Of a stretch of 64,000 nucleotides of DNA, positions 26,267-33,764 are shown one piece after another. The DNA lies in assembly GCF_904846345.1 (NCBI RefSeq), contig NZ_CAJHAJ010000002.1, forward strand, positions 512,069 through 576,068, read 5' to 3'. The translations under genes were made by a program, and so were the position numbers. Numbering within the stretch: the first letter of the stretch is position 1; each line of letters opens with the position of its first letter. The stretch is from Psychrobacter maritimus (lineage in GTDB: Bacteria; Pseudomonadota; Gammaproteobacteria; Pseudomonadales; Moraxellaceae). The notes beneath the pieces are model-generated. The model saw nothing but the letters and a program-made list of their open reading frames with translations. It did not search any database and had not been told where the DNA came from.

Positions 26267-26440
26267 TAGGGCGTGTCCTCATTTTAAAAATGGTGATAAA
26301 AATGAGATAAATTGACGCCAAACAAGGAAAATAGTGCAGTTAATATCGGGATATTACCCAGCTATTTGACGAAGTTTGGCAAAATTTAGCCATTTTTAGC
26401 CCATTTAGATGTCCATAGATCGAATTGAGGACACGCCCTA
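26267..26440. mobile_element. MITE-like element, about 170 bp
   Basis: The 15-base inverted repeat TAGGGCGTGTCCTCA opens at 26267 and its complement closes at 26440. The outermost TA on both sides may be target duplication rather than element, giving 170 bp for 26269-26438. The interior has no open frame of note. Short length, perfect terminal repeats and TA flanks fit a non-autonomous derivative of an IS5- or IS630-type element. It fills most of the spacer between the divergent sulfatase and AraC genes and so probably sets or disrupts their promoters. Confidence 0.75.
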
Positions 26441-26463
26441 GTTAAGCGCATAGATAAACGAGA

Positions 26464-27555
26464 ATGAATATGGAAGACAAAAAATTTACTGTTCATAAAA
26501 GTATGGTGCTTTCTAATCGAAAGGCGCTAGCTTTATACTTATTTAAGATTAATCGTGCTGATGACATTCCTAAAATCATGGCATTATCAGTAGATTTAAA
26601 TACTTTTATAGGTGATCGTGTTCCCTTGGAGATTGTCACCCGTGAAATTGATTTAGCCGTACAGCTCCTTCAAGAAGAGTACATAGGGCTAAAAATAATG
26701 GAACTCACTGATGTAAAAGCACTACCTTTGTATAAAGGTATAAAACTTTGCATTAATCCTTTACTAAAAGCTGAAATAGAGATTCCATTTATTGTGCTTT
26801 GCCGTTTGGTTAGCCGTTACTTCAAAATTATCACCGAGTCCATACAAGTTACTTTAGTGATAGAAAAAAGCTTATTACGGTTAGACTTTAATCCAAGTAT
26901 GCCAAAGCTAGCTAATAACCATCAAATTGATGGTGTCATACTCGCTGTACATAAAATATTAGCCGAATTCAGTGCTCTACAGCCTGTAAGACTTACTATC
27001 GCGCATCGGAACTCAACACACGGCAGTGAGCTCTATAAAAAACTTTTAGGCATCCCAGCTGAGCTTGCTAGCAAAAAAAATAGTTTATATTATCCATTAA
27101 TGAAAAATTATAGCTCTCAATCAAATTTGAACTTATCGGCAGGTGCTGACATATCAATTGAAAGTAGCTTTTTCATTGGGCCGTTGCACTATATGCTTGA
27201 TAAAGAGTTTCCTGATTTGAGCTACGCTGAGCGCTGCCAACATATCTTGATGACTATCATAGGACTTAGTGAAGCAACCCGTGAGACTGTAGCGCAAGTC
27301 CTAAATATGAGCGTCAGTAGCTTGCAAAGACGGTTACGTGAAGAGGAAACCTCGTTTCAAAAAGTACTACTACATACGAAAAAGGTGATGGCTGATAAAT
27401 TCTTGGTGGAGCAGAACCTCTCAGCTACTGACGTGGCTTTTCTATTGGGGTATCAGTCTCATAGTCAGTTCTTCCAAGCTTTTAAACGCTGGTATTCAAT
27501 GACTCCGATGGCTTATCAAAAGTTGCATCGGAGTCATAGTAGATCAGATTATTGA
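26464..27555 (+). CDS. AraC-family regulator (arabinose-binding-like N-domain)
   Basis: A 363-residue regulator. Residues about 25-215 match the OruR/ArgR-like ligand-binding N-domain (GLKIMELTDVKALPLYKGIKLCIN, VSRYFKIITESIQV). The C-terminal double helix-turn-helix runs from about 260 to 355: ETVAQVLNMSVSSLQRRLREEETSFQKVL, then LSATDVAFLLGYQSHSQFFQAFKRWYSMTPMAYQ. It is divergent from the alkyl sulfatase, the usual place for its activator, so I infer it controls the sulfatase and perhaps the lipoprotein downstream. ATG at 26464 or, six bases later, 26470. The inserted MITE-like element ends 24 bp before the start. Confidence 0.9.
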   Translation: MNMEDKKFTVHKSMVLSNRKALALYLFKINRADDIPKIMALSVDLNTFIGDRVPLEIVTREIDLAVQLLQEEYIGLKIMELTDVKALPLYKGIKLCINPLLKAEIEIPFIVLCRLVSRYFKIITESIQVTLVIEKSLLRLDFNPSMPKLANNHQIDGVILAVHKILAEFSALQPVRLTIAHRNSTHGSELYKKLLGIPAELASKKNSLYYPLMKNYSSQSNLNLSAGADISIESSFFIGPLHYMLDKEFPDLSYAERCQHILMTIIGLSEATRETVAQVLNMSVSSLQRRLREEETSFQKVLLHTKKVMADKFLVEQNLSATDVAFLLGYQSHSQFFQAFKRWYSMTPMAYQKLHRSHSRSDY

Positions 27556-27566
27556 GCTGTAGCTAC

Positions 27567-28919
27567 CTATTGAGGTAAAGACTTATAAGCATCACAACCT
27601 AATGCTTCAAACTCGGATTTGGTAAAGTACTCAAGCTTTGGTAAAAACTCCCCTAATACTTCTACTTCGTCTCCCGGTACTGAAGTATTCTGAATAGCAT
27701 TGTCAAAATCAGCAGCTGGCAGCATATGTCTCATAAGTAATAACCCGTCTGTTTTATTGTCCTGTCTACCAGCAACAATAGAGAAGCCATCGCCTTTATC
27801 CGACCAAGGTAGGAAGCCTACGCCACATTCATCAGTAGCATTAACTGGACGATCTGACGGTAAACTGGTAGCAATGGTATAGTAACCATCTGGATTGATA
27901 GTGACTTGCTCATCGTATAAACAACCCGTTACTTTTTGGGAATAAAATTCATTTTGACACATAGACCAATAGCGTACTTGAGCGTCACTCTCGTCAAATA
28001 TTTCATCGCCATTAACTGTCGAGGGAACCTTTGGAATTTTACCGCGTATGACAGCAATAGGTTTAATATCTCTATCTATGTAAGTTCCAACGTATTGATT
28101 ATCTAAATTGGCATACCAAGGCACTTGTCTGACAGGATTACCGTCGCACTGTCCCAAAAACCCACATCTAAGAGTAAACTGGATGTTATAGACCGCACGC
28201 CATATTGGATTTAGTGTTGCAGGGTTGTTTTGGCGAAGACTTGCATAAGTTTGATCAGGTAAAATTGGGATTTCTATCAACTCTTGCTTAGACTGAAGAG
28301 TGTCACACACTGCTTGACCTGTTAATACTTGACCGTTACCTAAGGTCAACTCTGGAGTAGGCAGACCTACACCACCGGTAACATCTTTACCTTTATTAGG
28401 AACATAGACTCGATAAAGTAGTAGCGATTCGCCATTATCTTGGACATAGTCATATAAAGTATTATTTAGCGGTATTATCGGAGCCTCGCCACTAGCCAAT
28501 TCAATTTCATAACCCCGTTTATTACTATTACGCTGAGCACCCTGAAGGAAAGGATTAATAGAATCCATATTTGCAATAATGTCTTTGTCTTTCAATGCAA
28601 ATGCTGGAGAGGCATCTTGTCTATAGCTATTAAACGACATATATTGCGCAAAAGGATACTCACCTTTTAGCTTTAAGGTTGCGTCTTTAGGTAAGGTATA
28701 TTTTGCATGCCAGTAGGTAGCGCCAGTATCAGGATAAGCGAAGTTTGCATCTGGATTATCGATACTGTAAGGACCTCCCCAAAAACAAGCCTCAATACCC
28801 TCGGGGGGATTGGGATCTGGAATAGTAACAGTGGTTTCATTATCGTCACCACAAGCAGCTAGTAAGCCAACACTAACTATTATGGCACTTGTTAAAGTAA
28901 GCCTTTTTATATTAAGCAT
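27567..28919 (-). CDS. Unknown lipoprotein linked to alkyl sulfatase
   Basis: I do not recognise a family with confidence. The 450-residue protein starts with a lipoprotein signal (LTSAIIVSVGLLAAC, lipidated Cys at 23) and an acidic/Pro-rich linker. The body is rich in Tyr, Trp and Asn with CFWGGPYS near the N-terminus, GEYPFAQYMSFNSYRQDASPAF, LLYRVYVPN and VRYWSMCQNEFYSQKVTGCLYDE. Six or more Cys suggest disulfides, so it is likely periplasmic-facing. The YMSFN-Y and LLLYRVYVP patterns recall DUF1254/DUF1214-type secreted proteins, but only weakly. It is convergent with the AraC gene (11 bp between stops), with the sulfatase beyond it. Confidence 0.7.
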   Translation of the reverse strand: MLNIKRLTLTSAIIVSVGLLAACGDDNETTVTIPDPNPPEGIEACFWGGPYSIDNPDANFAYPDTGATYWHAKYTLPKDATLKLKGEYPFAQYMSFNSYRQDASPAFALKDKDIIANMDSINPFLQGAQRNSNKRGYEIELASGEAPIIPLNNTLYDYVQDNGESLLLYRVYVPNKGKDVTGGVGLPTPELTLGNGQVLTGQAVCDTLQSKQELIEIPILPDQTYASLRQNNPATLNPIWRAVYNIQFTLRCGFLGQCDGNPVRQVPWYANLDNQYVGTYIDRDIKPIAVIRGKIPKVPSTVNGDEIFDESDAQVRYWSMCQNEFYSQKVTGCLYDEQVTINPDGYYTIATSLPSDRPVNATDECGVGFLPWSDKGDGFSIVAGRQDNKTDGLLLMRHMLPAADFDNAIQNTSVPGDEVEVLGEFLPKLEYFTKSEFEALGCDAYKSLPQ

Positions 28920-29093
28920 AAGTACTCCTGTTTATCATAGTTACATCCTTGTTTAGCGTTATACCGACTAACTTAATAAATCTAACAGAGTCATTACTTA
29001 CTCAATAGGTGCATCCGAGTCAGCTATTATGACTACTATGTCATTTCGGGTCATAGTTTAATTACTGTGCAGTTATAGTTGAAAAATAGCCGT
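28920..29093. other. Spacer holding the lipoprotein promoter
   Basis: AT-rich 174 bp before the unknown lipoprotein gene, ending at the AlpA-like remnant. The ribosome binding site AGGAGT lies next to the lipoprotein start. No other feature is seen. Confidence 0.4.
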
Positions 29094-29210
29094 CTAATTG
29101 ATAGTTGAGCGGCTGATACCTGTATATTCTATGACTTTTTTGACGCTAAGTAGCTGCGGTATATGATTGCATTGCTCGATTGCTGGCTGTGTTGCGTTTA
29201 AAGTTTCCAT
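29094..29210 (-). pseudogene. Truncated AlpA-like regulator remnant
   Basis: A 38-codon frame with a good ribosome binding site (AAGGAGTAAATC before ATG 29210). Its last 20 residues, PQLLSVKKVIEYTGISRSTI, are the helix-turn-helix of AlpA/MerR-type excisionase regulators (LL-x-x-x-V-x-x-x-TGLSRSTIY), and the frame then stops where the family continues for 30 or more residues. AlpA-like proteins activate excision of prophages and integrative islands. This looks like a broken leftover of an integrated element. No integrase remains in the window. Confidence 0.6.
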
Positions 29211-29325
29211 GATTTACTCCTTATAAGTGAATGAGAGCGTTTCCTCTCATACAGTTAGGGAGTCCCATATTTTTTTACGGCATCCTATACGCTCCGTCCT
29301 TTAGTCTTGTTTGAAGCAATAAAAA

Positions 29326-29349
29326 AAGGAGCTGAATGATCAGCTCCTT
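29326..29349 (-). terminator. Rho-independent terminator, minus strand
   Basis: Stem GGAGCTGA/TCAGCTCC with loop ATGA; on the minus strand it is followed by seven T. It stands 29 bases after the stop of the 36-codon frame at 29378-29488. Confidence 0.75.
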
Positions 29350-29377
29350 CTTATGTCACCTATCTGTCTTGATAGGT

Positions 29378-29488
29378 TTAACTTACCGCCGTCGCACTTT
29401 TGCGCAAGCCTTGCTCGATACTACTGACGCTGTGCGTAGCAATACCATTATTAAAGCTTTGCTGACTGCTACTATCCTCTGTCTCCAT
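29378..29488 (-). pseudogene. Possible gene remnant (36 codons) ahead of a terminator
   Basis: An open frame ending in EQGLRKSATAVS, then a real terminator 29 bp further on. It has no clear ribosome binding site and the upstream in-frame stop is close, so it is more likely the tail of a deleted gene than a working small gene. I do not recognise the sequence. Confidence 0.25.
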
Positions 29489-29758
29489 GGGATAAAACTC
29501 TTCGACCACATCCGTTTGATATTATTATTTTCAAATTAATTGAACCATATACTATTTACTCAAAACCGCTTTTAAGCGATTTGTATTATAATTCTTGGTT
29601 CGAATATTAAACACTGGATATATGATTAAAGTTACGATCTATGAGGAAACCGTTTTCTGGAGCTTTAATTAAAATGCTAATTCTCGATACTAACTAAACT
29701 CTATCGATCAGAAGAGACTTAATACACTACGTTCTTGAAAAAGAGCGGCATAAGAAAA
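29489..29758. other. Gene-free AT-rich spacer
   Basis: About 270 bp with no frame, RNA or repeat that I can support, lying between the remnant at 29378-29488 and the terminator of the SnoaL-like gene. Confidence 0.4.
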
Positions 29759-29786
29759 GAGGTGATGACACAAGAATACTCACCTC
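29759..29786 (-). terminator. Terminator of the aldehyde dehydrogenase/SnoaL operon
   Basis: GAGGTGA (29759-29765) pairs with TCACCTC (29780-29786); on the minus strand the stem is followed by TTTTCTT. It begins right after the stop codon of the SnoaL-like gene. Confidence 0.75.
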
Positions 29787-29788
29787 CA

Positions 29789-30625
29789 TCATTCTACTTG
29801 CCTCAAATAAACGCCTGCTCTCAGGATTCCGTCGAGGTAAACGCGCCATGGCGATGCGCGCGCGAGCTCATTATCGGGTAGCACAGGCGCAATCGCATCC
29901 CACAACTCAACCATGTGACCATCCTCAATACGCCACAGCTCGCAGAATGAATGGCGCTCACCGCCGATAGAGCCTTCAGAATGTGTCAATACAAAGTTAC
30001 CGTCGGCAACAGTACGATGCAATGTATCATAGGTCAGTGCGCCGTCGTCTTGTTTCAGCTTCTCCAAAAACTCAATCATGTTCGTAACACCATCAGCGAT
30101 ATCACCGGAGTGCTGCGTGAATGTGCCATCTGGTCGAGCAAATCCGATCATAGATTGGTAATCTTGCTCATGTAGGAAAGTGTGCCACACCTTCTTCGCA
30201 AGTGCACGATTAGCCTCAGTGTCCGCAGACCTATCTACTTCAGTCGGTCCGTCTAATTGTGTGTGTCCAGACTCATTGGGAGGGGTCTCGGTCACAAGCC
30301 CATCCCAGTGTTCAACAATCTTGCCGCCTGCTACTCGGTAAATGTCAAAGCCGACGTACAACTCATCTGGATCTAGCCCTGGGTACGAGCCGTGGAAGGC
30401 GACCAACCCTTTAGCCTCATCTACTAATACGCGCGCCACGTCATGGCGCATATCGGGAGCCCCTGCAACAAGATCTCTTAAACCTTGCAGCCCATTAGCA
30501 ACGAGCGGTGAATGCTCGATATAATCGGGTGAAAAGTTTCGATCTAGAGTAGTCACATCGTGTTCGGTGAATAATTCTCGGTCAGCAGTAACCACAAGTT
30601 CACGAATATCAGTCCTGTCCGTCAT
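29789..30625 (-). CDS. Tandem SnoaL/NTF2-like domain protein
   Basis: The 278-residue protein consists of two NTF2-like domains in a row. Domain 1 (about 1-118) has YIEHSPLVANGLQGLRDLV and GFDIYRVAGGKIVEHWDGL; domain 2 (about 135-262) has FTQHSGDIADGVTNMIEFL and FCELWRIEDGHMVELWDAI. The paired pattern FDIYR-x-x-x-G-K-IVEHWD is that of predicted SnoaL-like aldol cyclase/ester cyclase proteins of unknown substrate. AAGGAG precedes the start. It follows the aldehyde dehydrogenase gene by 44 bp and a terminator follows its stop, so the two form an operon, suggesting joint metabolism of a small organic compound. Some stretches are richer in GC than neighbouring genes, consistent with transfer. Confidence 0.82.
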   Translation of the reverse strand: MTDRTDIRELVVTADRELFTEHDVTTLDRNFSPDYIEHSPLVANGLQGLRDLVAGAPDMRHDVARVLVDEAKGLVAFHGSYPGLDPDELYVGFDIYRVAGGKIVEHWDGLVTETPPNESGHTQLDGPTEVDRSADTEANRALAKKVWHTFLHEQDYQSMIGFARPDGTFTQHSGDIADGVTNMIEFLEKLKQDDGALTYDTLHRTVADGNFVLTHSEGSIGGERHSFCELWRIEDGHMVELWDAIAPVLPDNELARASPWRVYLDGILRAGVYLRQVE

Positions 30626-30669
30626 GTCGATTTTCTCCTTCTATATAATATTCTATATTACATTTGCAG

Positions 30670-32097
30670 TTATTCCATCGAACTCATGACGTGCTTGAGT
30701 CGGGTGTACTCTTCTACACCATACCTAGACAAATCCTTGCCGTAGCCAGAGTTTTTAAAGCCACCGTGGGGCATCTCTGCGACAAGGGGGATATGGCAGT
30801 TGATCCAGACACATCCAAAATCTAAGTCTCTCGATACTCGCAACGCTCTAGCATGATCCTTCGTCCATACTGAAGACGCTAGACCGTACTCTACGTCGTT
30901 GGACATGCGTACCGCCTCTTCTTCCGTCGAGAACGTCTGCACTGTAATAACGGGTCCAAAAATTTCGTCCTGAATGACCTCGTCGTCCTGACGCAAACCA
31001 TCGACTACAGTAGGGTCGAAGAAAAAACCTGACATATCTTTAGCCTGCTTACCCCCAGTCATTATCGTAGCATGGTCAGGCAGACGCTCTAGTAAACCCT
31101 CAATCCGCTCAAGTTGGCTTGCGTTATTGAGAGGCCCGTACAGAATATCTTCTTTCTCAGGTGTTCCGTAAGTCGTGGCTTCGGCAGCCTTGACTAGCTT
31201 AGCGAGGAAGTCATCATGGACTGATTCCTGAACGAGGATTCGGGTAGATGACGTACAGTCCTGACCGGCGTTGAAAAAACCAGTCTCAGCGAGATTCGTA
31301 GCGGCGGCGTCAAGGTCAGCATCATCAAAGACTACACACGGAGCCTTACCACCCAACTCCAAATGCACTCTAGTCAGATTCTTCGCTGCAGCTGCAGCGA
31401 CTGCCATACCCGCTTGTACGGAACCAGTGATTGCCACCAGCCCAGGTACCTTCGAGCTTGATATTAAAGCACCGGTCTCGCCATCACCTAGTACGACGTT
31501 AAACGTACCTTCAGGTAAGAATTCTGCTGCAATCTCCGCCATCAATAGCGTGGAATCGGGCGTAGTATCTGACGGCTTTAGAACAATCGTATTTCCGGCT
31601 GCAAGCGCAGGCCCTATCTTCCATATTGCCATCATAATTGGATAGTTCCATGGGGTAATCTGCCCAACAACGCCGATCGGTTCGCGACGAAGTGCCGAAT
31701 TGAAGCCTTCCAAGTACTCGCCTGATGGAGCGCCATTGAGCATACGCGCAGCACCCGCAAAGAATCTTAATTGGTCAATACCAGTATCTACTTCCTCCGA
31801 AGCAACCAAATACTTTGGCTGGCCAGTATTACGCACTTGAGCCTCTACTAGATCATCACGACGTGCTTCTAGAGCATCAGCAATCTTTAGCATTGCTGCT
31901 TGCCGGTCTGAAGGAGTAGTACGTCCCCATGTGGCTGTAGCAGCTTCGGCTGCAGCGTATGCTTCCTCGACGTCTTGTTTATTGGAGACTGGAGACTTAC
32001 CAATACTCTCTCCTGTCGTTGGATCAATTAAATCGAAGTTAACTGAGCTATGTGACTTAACGTATCGGTTGTTGACGAAGTTCTGACGCTGACTCAT
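30670..32097 (-). CDS. NAD(P)-dependent aldehyde dehydrogenase, aminobutyraldehyde/betaine aldehyde type
   Basis: A 475-residue ALDH with the standard features: Rossmann TPWNYPIMMAIWKIGPALAAGN (near 150-170), LELGGKAPCVVFDDADLD (general-base Glu near 247), FFNAGQDCTSSTRILV (catalytic Cys near 281) and EIFGPVITV. The NAGQDC rather than NQGQVC around the Cys is typical of gamma-aminobutyraldehyde dehydrogenases (PatD-like), which convert 4-aminobutanal from putrescine to GABA. No aminotransferase or diamine gene adjoins it, so substrate is a guess. AGGAG lies before the ATG. First gene of a two-gene operon with the SnoaL-like gene. Confidence 0.9.
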   Translation of the reverse strand: MSQRQNFVNNRYVKSHSSVNFDLIDPTTGESIGKSPVSNKQDVEEAYAAAEAATATWGRTTPSDRQAAMLKIADALEARRDDLVEAQVRNTGQPKYLVASEEVDTGIDQLRFFAGAARMLNGAPSGEYLEGFNSALRREPIGVVGQITPWNYPIMMAIWKIGPALAAGNTIVLKPSDTTPDSTLLMAEIAAEFLPEGTFNVVLGDGETGALISSSKVPGLVAITGSVQAGMAVAAAAAKNLTRVHLELGGKAPCVVFDDADLDAAATNLAETGFFNAGQDCTSSTRILVQESVHDDFLAKLVKAAEATTYGTPEKEDILYGPLNNASQLERIEGLLERLPDHATIMTGGKQAKDMSGFFFDPTVVDGLRQDDEVIQDEIFGPVITVQTFSTEEEAVRMSNDVEYGLASSVWTKDHARALRVSRDLDFGCVWINCHIPLVAEMPHGGFKNSGYGKDLSRYGVEEYTRLKHVMSSME

Positions 32098-32347
32098 TAT
32101 GTACTCCTGATATATATATGATTGATAATATCAAAGCTAGCATGGTTCATATAGAGTTGCAAACAATAGTCAAATACACCCTTAAACCTTTTAAATTCAA
32201 ATAGTTAAACCTTTATTATCTAAATAAGATAAGTTTAGCGCCCAATCTTATAAAATACTTTACTGCCACCATAAAGAGATACTCTCATCTCTCGTATCTG
32301 ACTCGAGAAAACCTCGACAATAGAGGGGCGCTCAAGTACAGACGAAA

Positions 32348-32494
32348 CTTATAGATTACTAGTAGAGGTTATTTATGTTATTTCAATACAGTCAAATCTT
32401 GATAAATTGAATATAATATCAATTACTTTTTATTCGATGTAGTTACCATCTCACTCAACTGTAAACAAAATTACCTATACTAGTAATCTATAAG
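32348..32494. repeat. Inverted-repeat element, 147 bp
   Basis: CTTATAGATTACTAGTA at 32348-32364 and its exact complement at 32478-32494. The match extends inward with two mismatches (AGGT then ATT), so about 24 of 27 bases pair. The 113 bp between the arms are AT-rich and non-coding. The form suggests a MITE or other small element, but I see no clear target duplication. Confidence 0.6.
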
Positions 32495-32680
32495 ACAGCT
32501 TGTGAACTGAAAGCAAACACAATCGGATTTGTAAAGAATACGAGTAAAATTACTAAAAAAACCCCAATTTCATTTAAAACAAACGGGGTGTAACTAAGAC
32601 TAATACAATAAAGAATTTAGGATGGTCTCTAATCAATTAATTAACCCCTATACCTGTTCCAACCACTGGTTCAATATACG

Positions 32681-32717
32681 AAACCCTCGCCAATCTATCG
32701 ATTACGAGGGTTTTTTA
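32681..32717 (+). terminator. Rho-independent terminator, plus strand, with no obvious gene
   Basis: AAACCCTCG (32681-32689) pairs with CGAGGGTTT (32705-32713) and runs into TTTTATT. No plus-strand gene precedes it within 700 bp, so either a small RNA or a deleted gene used it. Confidence 0.7.
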
Positions 32718-32750
32718 TTGCCTGTTATTTAAAATTGGCTGTCCTATCAA

Positions 32751-32788
32751 AAAAAACCACGCTAATTAGCTTAGCGTGGTTTTTTTTA
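32751..32788. terminator. Terminator of the acidic unknown gene (bidirectional)
   Basis: CCACGCTAA (32757-32765) pairs with TTAGCGTGG (32771-32779), flanked by A-run and T-run, so it can act on both strands. It ends 23 bases from the stop of the minus-strand gene at 32811. Confidence 0.85.
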
Positions 32789-32810
32789 ACAGTAAACGAT
32801 ATATTCAATG

Positions 32811-33515
32811 CTACTCGGCTTCATCCAACAACTTATTAACTGCTTCTGCCATGTCATCATCTATAAGGCTGTCTTCTATATGGTCCACTAGCTCATGGAT
32901 GGTGGTCAGATCCATTTCTCGAATACCCAAGCTTGCCAGTTGCTCATTAATAGATTCCAAGCTCTCTGTAGCATCAGAGCTATCTAATAGCTGCTCATCA
33001 AAACTGTCACTGACGAACCAGTACATTTTTTCTAACAAGCTATCTCTTTTGGTCAAGGTAGAATAACTATCGCCATGGATAAATAAATTAAAATGATAAG
33101 GCATCTCTATATCATTAATAAAAAAAGTACGCTTACACTCTAGGGTATAGGCTTGTACTTGTTCCTCTTCAGCGCTTTCGCTCTCTACTTCGCTGTCGTC
33201 TGCTTGAATTTCTTCTTTTACCAATCCTTCTAATATCTCATAACGCCCAGCTTTGACTTTATGATTATAAATAATACAAGAGTCAGCAATCGCATCGAAA
33301 ATAATGGCGCTGACATCTAGAGTATGGTTATCAATATCATAAAAAGCTTTTAAAAAAGGCAAAAATTCTGTGAGTTTATCTTCTGGCACTTCGGTCAAAA
33401 ATTGCTGCTCGTAAATCTTAATCATGTCTTCAGGTGAATAAGTATTGGCCGTATTGGTTTCATTTCTGCCCGTAGGTTGCAAGGGTATCAGGTTATATGG
33501 ATTATTATGGGTCAT
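32811..33515 (-). CDS. Acidic protein of unknown function
   Basis: I do not recognise this 234-residue protein. It is strongly acidic, with a Glu/Ser-rich linker near 105-120 (DDSEVESESAEEEQ) between a helical N-terminal part (SPEDMIKIYEQQFLTEVPEDKLTEFLPFLKAFYDI) and a beta-rich part (YTLECKRTFFINDIEMPYHFNLFIHG). No signal peptide or membrane segment is visible, so it should be cytoplasmic. It sits alone, with terminators on both sides. Codon use looks like that of its neighbours. A genus-specific gene is my best reading. Confidence 0.7.
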   Translation of the reverse strand: MTHNNPYNLIPLQPTGRNETNTANTYSPEDMIKIYEQQFLTEVPEDKLTEFLPFLKAFYDIDNHTLDVSAIIFDAIADSCIIYNHKVKAGRYEILEGLVKEEIQADDSEVESESAEEEQVQAYTLECKRTFFINDIEMPYHFNLFIHGDSYSTLTKRDSLLEKMYWFVSDSFDEQLLDSSDATESLESINEQLASLGIREMDLTTIHELVDHIEDSLIDDDMAEAVNKLLDEAE

Positions 33516-33690
33516 GCAGGACTGCCTTTTTATTTAAGTAAAATGTATAAGATTACTGCGACTACAAAGCGCTAGTAGCGTCTAAATGCACATTTCTTGT
33601 TCATTTAGTGATTAGAAATCTATATAACCTATTATCTCTTATTCAGCCACTTTTAGATATATCGTTTAAGGGTTCAAATTATCCAAAAAA

Positions 33691-33722
33691 AACCACTCTA
33701 ATCGGGTTAGAGTGGTTTTTTA
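33691..33722. terminator. Terminator of nhaC (bidirectional)
   Basis: AACCACTCTAA (33691-33701) pairs with TTAGAGTGGTT (33707-33717), with A-run before and T-run after. It lies between nhaC (stop at 33765) and the promoter of the acidic unknown gene. Confidence 0.85.
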
Positions 33723-33764
33723 GACCGCTAATGCTAGCTCAGTTTACTTTAAAATAGCCTATCG

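Larger units (their letters stand above)
32098..32810. other. 713 bp gene-free region with inverted repeats and terminators
   Basis: It holds the promoter of the aldehyde dehydrogenase operon, the inverted-repeat element 32348-32494, a possible minus-strand terminator near 32556-32590 (CCCC/GGGG stem followed by seven T), a plus-strand terminator at 32681-32717, and the bidirectional terminator at 32751-32788. No protein frame is convincing. The stretch 32590-32680 in front of the plus-strand terminator could be a small RNA or the end of a lost gene. Confidence 0.5.
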
